Source of the DNA: Protea cynaroides
Lineage: Eukaryota; Streptophyta; Magnoliopsida; Proteales; Proteaceae
Assembly: GCA_028583415.1 (NCBI GenBank)
Contig: CM053275.1
Coordinates: 5,935,040-5,999,039 of the forward strand
Reading direction: 5' to 3'
Length of the DNA stretch: 64,000 nucleotides
Shown: piece after piece, positions 1 through 9,795 of the stretch
Position numbering within the stretch: the stretch's first letter is position 1
Layout: each line of letters begins with the position of its first letter
Program-made: the position numbers and the translations under genes
Notes under the pieces: model-generated
What the model saw: only the letters and a program-made list of their open reading frames with translations
What the model was told of the DNA's origin: nothing
The model's database searches: none

Positions 1-356
1 TTTGATTTACTTATTTTAAAAATGGTAATAAAAATGATTAAGAGTTTTATTTCTAAAATTATTTACCTAAAAAACGTGATTACCAATTCATTAAATCAAT
101 CACTCAAATAAAAGGAAATAAAAAAATAAAATTTAATTAATTAATTAAAATTAGCACCGTTAATTCCATATGACAGTTGTTGTCCGAAGAGCATACTCCC
201 ACCATAGCTTTAAAGACCGGGTCCGTTTCCTTTTCCATCACTGTCCGTTGGATTGTGTCCGTTGGATTGTGGGACCCACTGGCCATTGACAACCGAGGAT
301 ATATATTATATACAAGGCAGTAGCCATATGGGGAAAGAGGATTCAGACACAAATAT

Positions 357-364
357 TATAAATA
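357..364 (+). promoter_or_regulatory. TATA box of the YUCCA gene
   Basis: TATAAATA lies 59 bp before the ATG at 423, which implies a leader of roughly 30 nt. The region from 1 to 356 is AT-rich and shows no gene. The position fits a core promoter; no other regulatory motif is claimed. Confidence 0.5.
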
Positions 365-422
365 CCGAATGGATCACCCTCAAAAGACACAGCTAGCGAT
401 CGAGTAAGAGAAGCTAACGAAA

Positions 423-3301
423 ATGAAGGAAACAGTAGTGATCGTAGCAGGAGCTGGGCCTTCAGGAATCTCCATTTCTGCATGTTTAAACCTGCAATCC
501 ATCCCTCACATTATCCTCGAAAGAGAGGACATTTACTGTCCAATATGGTATAAGAAGTCTTACGATCGTCTCCATCTTCATTTAGCCAAGCAATTCTGTG
601 AGCTCCCACACATGCCATTCCCAGATTCATACCCAACTTTTGTACCCAGAAAACAATTCATCGAGTACTTGGATAACTATGTAACCCAGTTCAAGGTGAA
701 CCCGATTTACAACCGGTCCATCGAATCCGCGACATATGACAAGACTGCTGCCAAATGGGTTGTGAAGGCGAAGAACTTGCAGACATATGAGGTGGAGGAG
801 TATGGTTCAAGATTTCTTGTGGTGGCCACTGGCGAAACCACGGATCCATTTGTACCGGAGATTGAAGGTATGGAGAGCTTCTCAGGGGAAGTCTTGCACT
901 CTACAGAATACAAAACTGGAGTACCCTTTGCCCACAAGAATGTCTTGGTTGTTGGGTGTGGTAATTCTGGGATGGAGATTGCTTATGATCTTTCAAACTT
1001 TGGTGCTAAGACCTCCATTATCGTACGAAATCCGGTAATATGTCACCGACCAGAGTAAATTTTAATTCTAGTACTGAATGTGATTGATGCCTCTAGTTTC
1101 TTATGAAGCGGTTTTAATTTTTAATATTGTGTCAGAGCATTAGATTTCGAGTGTTTGAACCTGAGAACCCGGGCATTTTCTAATTTTTTAAATGTATTTT
1201 TGGCACAGATCCACGTTTTGACTAGGTGGATCACCTATTTGGGGTTCTCATTGGTTAAGTATCTATCCTCTGATAAGGTGGAAAGAATTGTTGTCTTGCT
1301 AAGTAAATTTTGGTATGGAGATATGAGCAAGTATGGGATAAAGAGGCCCCAAGAAGGTCCTTTTACCCTAAAAGATAAGTATGGAAAGTATCCAATCATT
1401 GATGTGGGTACCATTGGAAAGATCAAGTCTGGCGAGATTCAGGTATATTACACTTTCATGCAGTCGTTCTATCATATATTTTTCTTTTAATATAAGAAAG
1501 ATAATATATTATAATCAACCATCAATCTCAAAATAACCATTTTGTGTCTCAATGTCTCCTACAACCTACCTATATCATCATTTAATAGTTTTAAAAATTT
1601 TTGTAAAGGGATTTTTTAAATTAATGACACCTCTATATGTATTTTTGAAATGTATAATATTTTATAAGGTAAATAAGAATCAGGTACCTAACATGTCATG
1701 AAATTGAGGAAATGTATCTAATGTTCCTTAAATTGTGTTTGGATATCTAAATCAGATTAAGACTACCTAAAATGGAACAAAATTCCAATTTTACCCCACC
1801 AAACGTTCATCTTCTCTTTGTCATCTTCTCAAACCATTCTTGGAATCTAATGTCATCTATGCCCCCTCCCCAAAAAGAAAGAAAATTTGTACATCATTAT
1901 TTTAAGGAAAACCAAGTCTTTTTTGTTGTATGGGAAGGTTAAAATTTTGTTCCCATGAAGGAATATACTGAACATGAAGAACACCTACATATCATTAAAG
2001 CTGTCAATTTAACTATATATCACATATCAATTAAAACTAGATAGAAAGAGCCACTTTTTGTGGATCTATTACATAAATGGACCTAAAGATTCATAAATTA
2101 TTTATTTTATTTATTTTTTGTTTCAATTTGTGTTGTTGTTGTTTGTATTATTGCTTCTGTGATCTTAATTCAATTGAAAATTTGACAGGTTTTACCAGGA
2201 ATATCAAGCGTAAAAGGTGATGAAGTGTTCTTCGTAGATGGCAAGAGCTATCAGTTTGATGTGATTTTGTTCGCTACAGGATTTCATAGAATAACAAAGA
2301 AATGGCTCAAGGTAAAACTTTATTACAAATCATAATTTGGTTTAATTGGTTGCAAGGGAAGAAAAGTGAAATTTTTGAATTTAAAAATATTTTTTTTTGT
2401 AATCATTACAATACATGCTATCACATGATTATATATCTAACTCCAAATCATTCCATGATGAGGCTTTTGCAATCATCCATGCATTGCATTTAGCGCTTGG
2501 TTCTCAAATGGATTGTTTTCTGGTTCATTCAGAGTCCTTCGTTCTAGTTCAATGCCTCAATGCTTCAATGTTGAAGACGGACATCAACTGATTGGCAATA
2601 TATATTGTTGTTGTTTACGTCTTCACGCGTTTGTTGATTGCTTCTTCTATTTATTTATTTATTTTATTTTATTTTATTTTATAATTTTGTTCTTGAGTGG
2701 GTACAAAAAAATATTCTCTAGCATTTGAAAAGTAAAATAAATTTACATCTAATAAATTTCATTGTCAAAAATGGTAAGAAATTTAGACAATTTATACAAT
2801 CATGTTTTGCTATATCTATAAAGATTTCTTTTGTAGATTTAAAAATGTTCACTTCTTTTTCCTCTTTTTTTTTTTTCTTGCAACCAAACTGAGCCAAAAT
2901 ATTCACCTTCATCAGTCGGTCAAATATGTCTTAATGTATAAAAAAATGTTCAGGCAAGTGGATGGACTAGGAAGGGTAGCTATTTTGATCTAGTTGATGA
3001 TTATAATAACAATGTTTGTTTTAGAAATGTAGACCTTTAATTTGTCTTTTGTGGGTTTAGTCCCACATTAGGTATTGGTTGACATGTGTTGTCTTTGTCC
3101 TTATTAAAAGAAATAAAAACTTCTTATTTTATTCAGGATGATGATGACCTTCTCGATGAGGACGGGATTGCAAAACAAAGTTATCCGAATCATTGGAAGG
3201 GAAAGAATGCCATATATTGTGTAGGGCTGTCAAGAAAAGGTTTATATGGAACTGCTATGGATGCCCAAAACATAGCTAATGATATCAAGAAACTATTGTG
3301 A
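423..3301 (+). CDS. YUC11-like: YUCCA-type flavin-containing monooxygenase (YUC10/11 clade)
   Basis: Exons placed by GT-AG junctions that keep frame: 423-1034, 1209-1442, 2189-2311, 3137-3301 (377 aa). The family converts indole-3-pyruvate to indole-3-acetic acid with FAD and NADPH, the committing step of auxin synthesis, in the cytosol or at the ER. Seen: FAD-binding GAGPSG near residue 11, FMO signature-like FSGEVLHSTEY near residue 155, NADPH-binding GCGNSG near residue 180, and the C-terminal FATGFH motif in exon 3. The length and the start with little before the FAD motif match the short YUC10/YUC11 group; the stretch LHLAKQFCELPHMPFP is closest to my memory of YUC11. YUC10 and YUC11 act mainly in seed and embryo in Arabidopsis; expression here is not visible. 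No frameshift or missing motif, so it looks functional. The final residues after DIKKLL are short but the stop is clear. Confidence 0.9.
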
Positions 3302-5850
3302 AAGACCATGAATTGTAAAAGGGATTACTATTTGTGTATTGGGGAGAATGATTGCATTTTTATATTCTATGCTCCAATTTTCATATGTTGAATCAATCTA
3401 TATGCCTAATAATTAAATGTATCATCTTACCCAAAAAAAAAATGAAATGTATCGAGGCTTTCACCAAAAATAAAATAATGTATTGAGGTTAATGTTTGGT
3501 AAAGTAATCATTGATAACTAAGAAAAATATTATTATTTTGAGTCAAAAGATGTCTTTGGGTCTTTATCAAAACCTAAAACATTCATTCTAAAAAGAAATC
3601 AAAGAACAAACCTCGAGTCATTTGGAGCATTATTTAATTCCTTCGGTCACAAACCAATTTCTTAGTTGTCGGACTAAGTGTATACTTTTGGTATTTTAAT
3701 AGGGCTGATAGCAACTTTAACTTACTAATAGGGAGATAGAGCGACAAAAGACAATAAGAAAATATAATCGTGGGAGGAAAATTCTTGGGTGGAAGATTGG
3801 AAAATAATCAAAGCCAGAGCCGTAAAGTTATTTCCAACATCTTTTTGGATTCTGGCCCTTATTAAAGATGAGTAATCTACGACTCGGTTTGTTTTTCTAA
3901 GTCTTGTTTGGAGTTTCCAATCCATGGACCGGGCTAGGGTTGATTATTCCATCCTAACCGAGACCCCCCAGCACGTAACTTTTACAATTGTTCTGATCAC
4001 TTGGTCATGCTGTCAAAAGTATTTTGGCTGGAGGAACTAAAGGAACAGCACCACATCTAGGATTTGAATATTTCTTGTAAATTACCTTCAATTTGGTTGC
4101 GTTTGATATTGATTTGAGAATGTATCTAAGTTAAAGAACACATTTATCTCAAAAACAGTATTTGGAATTTTTTTCTTATTCTTGGATCATGGATGCATTA
4201 AAGAATGTAGCTCATTCTGGAATACACTCTTTAACTCATTTTGCTTTTACCCTAGCTTTTCCAATTAGTTGAACCCAATTTAATTGTTCGAGCCGTGCCC
4301 TTCTTTGGTCCACCCAGAAAAACAATGGATTCTTCTTCTTCACAATTCCATTCCCATTCTTTTCTCTGTGCTTCTTTGAAGGACTTCGAATCATCTCTTT
4401 CTTTTTTTGCTTTTTTCTTTTTTCATTGCTTGTTAGGGGATTGAGGCTTAGGAGTAGAGCATGGAAAGTTCAAAGGCAAGCTTCTAAATCTAGGTATCAG
4501 ACATCATATCCGCTGTCCAAAATCAATCCTTGGATTGGTGTATCTAATGAGGAGCTGACCAGTGGCCGATAATGTATATAACAATGGTAAAACAATTCAC
4601 TCAAACTAGGAAGCAGTCAAATCCAAAACTCATTCGTTTCCAATTACTTGAACTATATCAAAAATATTTTCCCCTCAATTTATTTGTATTTTTTCCGTAC
4701 AGTCTTTATTATTTTTTATTTTTAGGGTACAGGATCAATCGCTTAGATTTGACCACAATTCAAATTTTAGAACCGAATTCATTTTACCTTATAATCAATC
4801 TGGGTTGGGCTAGTTTTTTCAAGACCTTAACTCTAATGTTTAGGTCTTTTTAACTCAGCCCAGACTCATCCCTGGGATGGGTTGGGCTGGGTTGGCAGCA
4901 TTGTGTGCATTAATTAATATTAACTAACGGGTCGGTCTGGTTTCAAATTATTATCAGGCTTAACTTATAGGCTTAGAACCTGGCCAGTTCAGGTTGAAAA
5001 CCTGGTAGCAAACCCATTAAGCCCATCCAGTAGACTGAAATAGTGAAGTTAGGGTCTAATATTCAGTTTAAATCGGTTCTGTCCAAGTTATTATTGGGTT
5101 CAAGCTCATCGGTTTGATTTTTTGAAAAAGTTTCCGACTAACTCGGACCGGATCAGGACCGGTAGGATGTGCCATACCTTGACCTGAAACATGTTCAGTA
5201 ACTATTCAATCTAGGTTGGTTTCTGGTTAATTCAGGTAGGATTGATCTAGAATACCGATTATATCCCAAAATTGACACCCCTAACTAGAGGATCTAAATC
5301 CGTTTTTCTCATTTTTTAAATAAAGGATGGATCCCTCATAATTATGTGGCGTGTCAATTCGTATCGGTTTTTTGGATCAGATGGATTTTCAATACCAATT
5401 TATTTTAATATATTTTAGTGAAAATAGGACATGTGCTAATTTCCTATTAGATTCATACATCCCTCCGAATCCGAATCCAAATCCGAATTTCATCCAAATC
5501 GGATCGGATTTGAACATGATAGATCCGTTTCAATTTTCTTAACCATCGAAGGTTGGGGACACTCACCTTCATTCCATACTCTAGAATCATCGAAAAGTAA
5601 TTAATATTTTTCTTTTATATAAAAGAGAAATGATAGAATATATCAAAATTCTATGTAATACTGGGATCGAAAGTATAGATCAACAGTTATGGCCGTACGA
5701 TCAGTATCTAGTGTCTGATGCTTGATTTTGATTAAGGCTAGCCACGCTATATTTGCATCTGATTTATGATTGCGGCCACACCCTATCATTATTTATGTAT
5801 TTTAATAATTATGGATAAATCGAAAGGATTTGGTGGGAAAGAATGACGGA
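3302..5850. other. Intergenic region with degenerate low-complexity repeats
   Basis: The YUCCA 3'UTR probably ends near 3400. No coding region is convincing. Between about 4850 and 5280 there are degenerate repeats built on GGTTGGGCTGGG and GGTTCAGG/AACCGG words, and at 5460-5490 a short CCGAATC repeat. These look like decayed dispersed repeat DNA. The ORFs in this interval are short and lack any family resemblance. Confidence 0.5.
5695..5698 (+). promoter_or_regulatory. GTAC core upstream of Cu/Zn-SOD (possible SPL7 copper-response core)
   Basis: A GTAC tetramer lies about 165 bp before the TATA box. GTAC is the core bound by SPL7 in copper-responsive plant promoters, but four bases occur by chance often and copper-repressed SODs are usually controlled through miR398 instead. 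Recorded only as a weak candidate. Confidence 0.12.
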
Positions 5851-5859
5851 GTGATTATC

Positions 5860-5866
5860 TATAAAA
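5860..5866 (+). promoter_or_regulatory. TATA box of the Cu/Zn-SOD gene
   Basis: TATAAAA sits about 83 bp before the end of the first leader exon (5963). Transcription would begin near 5890, giving a first non-coding exon of about 70 nt, which carries most of the miR398-type site. Confidence 0.5.
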
Positions 5867-6745
5867 CTTCAGACAGAGTTTACAGTAGCAGTGTCACGAG
5901 ACTCACGACTCACGAACGAAGAGATCAAAGCTCTCATTCTCGCCGTGGAAGGGGTGTTCTGAGGTTTATCTTTCCTTTTCTCTCTTCGTTTTTTCCTTTT
6001 TGTTCTCGTTTATGGTGCATTTGATATTTTTAACTGCGATTGCGATATTTGAGGGTTTGGAATTTGATTCTTCCAGTAATATATGCTCTTTTAGCTTCCA
6101 TTTCCACTGTTTCAGTTTCTGTTCCTTTTTCCTCTTTTAAGTAGCTTCAAATGAACGCTAAAAACCTGATATTTTACTTGCTTGTAGCATATTGAGGTAG
6201 TGATTTATGTTTTGATTTTTACTTCCATTTCCACTTGTCGGTGCTTGGGATTGACTGCCATCCTTCTTGTCTTAAGAATAAAACAAATGATGAGCATCTT
6301 TTTGTTGATTTTCTTGTAACTTTTGGGAATTATATAGATAATTCATATGCTTTCGTTTCTTTTCGAGACTTGATCTTTGGTTCTGATGGTGTTCGGATGA
6401 GACTTGGATAGCCATAATTGATATCAGCTACCCGTTTATCTCTTGCAACTTCGCAATTGTTAATTTGACTACTACCCTTTTGCTTCTGAAGCTAATATCT
6501 TGTACATTAGCTATAGTTAATTTCTTAATCTGATTATTTATTTATTATTTTTTTGCTCATTTATTTTACCGTGATCTATACCCGGCATCATCTTGCACTT
6601 CACTGGTTCGCTTTGAACTAAATTTCCCCTTAGGATTCTTTTAGCAAAATCCTTGCGTTACAGTCCCCGCCTACCCTTCTTGCATGACAAAGATAAAAGA
6701 AAGGTCGAACTGTTTATTATTGAACCTGGGATTCTATTAGTTATG

Positions 6746-6748
<3 letters not shown>

Positions 6749-6836
<88 letters not shown>
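6749..6836. repeat. (TA)n microsatellite in the SOD 5'UTR intron
   Basis: About 88 bp of nearly pure TA dinucleotide with one G interruption. It lies in the leader intron and gives spurious Tyr-Ile ORFs. Confidence 0.97.
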
Positions 6837-6837
<1 letters not shown>

Positions 6838-6874
6838 AAATCATTTTAAGGCGATTTAAGGTAGTTGAGACACT

Positions 6875-6875
<1 letters not shown>

Positions 6876-6930
<55 letters not shown>
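6876..6930. repeat. (CT)n microsatellite in the SOD 5'UTR intron
   Basis: A 55-bp pure CT run followed by a short CGCACACATG stretch, 40 bp after the TA array. Likely length-polymorphic. Confidence 0.97.
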
Positions 6931-6932
<2 letters not shown>

Positions 6933-7154
6933 GCGCACACATGCATGTGTGTGCTTAAATATCGGAGTATATGAATGCAATAACATCTGTGAATTAAAAA
7001 ACGAAGGCGTTGGCATTTTTTTTTTTTTTAATGGGAGCTTTCAGTTACTTTTCATCTTGTTTTGCCAATTCAATGCTAGTGTCCTGTTGTATTTCTTCTC
7101 ATGTACGTTTATTGTTCTTATCATGGGTTTTCTTTTAATAGATCACATTTAACA

Positions 7155-9700
7155 ATGGTGAAGGCTGTTGCTGTTCTTAGTAGCAGTGAGGGTGTCAACG
7201 GCACCATCTACTTTGTCCAAGAAGGAGATGGTAGGATAATTTACATTTAAACATGTAGATGTATATAGTCATGATATTGTAGATTGGTTATAGTGGTAAT
7301 TGTTGTGTTGTTGAAATGCCTGGGCAATCTTAGCAGATAATGTATTTGCTAGTGTAGGTAACATCATGACATTTTCTTGGGTAGTTTGACGGCTGGACTT
7401 TGACCGAGTATTCTGAAGAAACTCTAGTTTATGTTATTTTAACTTTTATATATATATAAAGACTGATACAGAGCTCCTTGATGCTCTAGTATCTCGCTTA
7501 GAGAACCTTAGTCTAGGTTCTTCCAAAAGAAAGGAGAAACAAGCCATATATATATATATATCACTACCTTTGTATTTACTAAGCCAACCATGTTGGCAAT
7601 TAGCGCCCCACTCAAACTAAGCCAACTTTACTCATTGAAAGCTAGGAAGAGAGATTAGAAGAGAACATTCAAGAATTTGAGAATGAAGAGTGGCACTAAG
7701 ATCTTGTTTACAAGCTTGGCTGTTTAGTGCCTTAGCCAAATGAAACTACCTCTATTTATAGGCACAAAAAAATGGAATGAATGGTTAGCATGTATCCTCC
7801 ATCCAATGGCTATGAACTTTTTAGTTAAAAACCCAGAACATTATCACATCCTTAGTGGAGAACTCTAGAAAATCTATGTATAGTTAGTATATACAAGTAA
7901 TATCTAGAAGATTCTAATATTCATACAAGTGTAAAGAATTCTAGAGGATTCTTTTGGAACACACAAGTGTGGAGAATTATAAAGAATGAACCATGTTTAG
8001 TCCAATGAATTAACCTATGGTGTTATCCTGCGGGCTGTGGCACTCTCCTCCACTTAAGGTGGCCGCAACCTTGTTGCATCTTCCTTGTGGAACTTAGGTT
8101 TTGTGTATTGGAACAGCCATTGTGCATCTACAGGCTCTTACTTAGCTTCCTTTACTCTTTGGTAGTTCCTTCCATCTGACTAAGTACACCCTACTAGGAG
8201 GAACGCTTCGTCTTTGAATCACTCAACGGACATCATGTATTCAGCCTCCTTCCCGTGGGAAGTAACTACTCCAATGGGTAGCCGAGTCAAAGTCCCACGG
8301 CTTAGGTCTTTCATGTCTCCATGATAAGACTTTAGTAAGCTAGCATGGAAGATTAGATGAATTTTGAGCTTGGGAGGAAGGCCTGTCCTCTATACTCTGC
8401 ACTCTTGTGGTAAGATTGCTAGAGTGTTCTTGAAGAGTTCTCTAGAATTCTCTACACTTGTAAGAATATGGGAGTCTTTTAGTATTGTTAGTATTTGGAG
8501 TTCTTCACTAAGTAGGTAGGAATGTTTTAGGATCCTAGCTAGAATGTTCCTAAATTGGATGGAGGAAACATGTATAGTTCTTAGCCATTAATTCAATTCT
8601 TTAGTGCCTATAAACAGAGGTAGCTTCATTTGGCTAAGGCATCAAGCAACCAAGCTTGTAAACAAGATCGTAGTGCAAAACACTCTTTAATGTCAAGCTC
8701 TTGAGTATTCTCTAATGAGCTCTTTTCCTAGCATTGAAGGAGTAAGGCTGACGTAATTTATGAGAAAAGAAAAAAAGAGGCTGACTTAGTGTGAGTGGAG
8801 ACTATGGTCGTGACAGATGTATAGTTTCTTCAATGCAGACACACACATACATAGTTTCTTCAATGCACACACACACACACGTACTAAGTCATGCGGAGAG
8901 AGAAGCCTCTTACACTGGATTGTATAAAAGCAAAAATGTCATTTATGTATATGTACTTTAATGGCATCTATGCCTTTACATGATCTAGTGTAAGAGGCTT
9001 CTCTCCACAGGACCTCTAACTGTGCCGCATGGCAAGATTATGTGGTCCTTGAATAGACTCGATACCATCTGGATATGCGAGATGTAATATTTCAGACCCA
9101 AATTCAACCATATGCCCCCTGTATTGACCTGCATATATGCCTAGTATAGGAGGCTTTTCTCCCCAAGATCTCTAATTCTGCTTTGTGGCAGGATTATGTG
9201 ATGATTTCAAACCCTTGAATGGACTGGGTACCTTCTGGATAGGCCAGATGTAAAATTTCAGCCCAAATTTAACCATATACCCCCCTTGTATTGAAGTGCT
9301 TCCCGTGTCCATGCACGTGACCATACTCCGACCAATACTTTGCACTCTCACCATTTCAGTGAATTTTCAAAACCCTATTTCCTTTTGCCACTTGTCAAAT
9401 TTTGTTTGGGCTGAAACTTGACATGTGAACTTGGGACCTAAAGGTCTACCGTCCACAAAAGTTGGGTCCCATCCAGTCATGCAGTATGGCAAAAGAGGTG
9501 ATCATGAAGAGAAGCCTCTCTCCATGGCCGGGACTTACGTATTGCCCATGGAAGTATCTCTGAGCAAACATAGTTGGATACGCTGCCCCCCCCCCCACAA
9601 AAAAAAAATCTATTCTTATTGATTCTTTTGAGGAAAGAGAAAAAATATTGAATAAAGAAATCATTGCTAGGGGGTGTAGGCTACTCTGCTTGCTTAGAGA

Positions 9701-9795
<95 letters not shown>

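Larger units (their letters stand above)
5949..7147 (+). promoter_or_regulatory. Split miR398 target site across the SOD 5'UTR intron
   Basis: The leader exon ends with AAGGGGTGTTCTGAG at 5949-5963, followed by a GT donor (5964). The next exon begins after an AG at 7140-7141 with ATCACA (7142-7147), eight bases before the ATG at 7155. Joined, these give a 21-nt site differing at three positions (one a G:U pair) from the complement of miR398, with the same ATCACA end as the leader site of Arabidopsis CSD1. miR398 represses cytosolic and plastid Cu/Zn-SOD when copper is scarce. The intron position is inferred from splice signals and from the match itself. Confidence 0.75.

Noticed and set aside
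6653..7152. ORFs through the TA and CT microsatellites
   Set aside because: They are translations of dinucleotide repeats inside the SOD leader intron.
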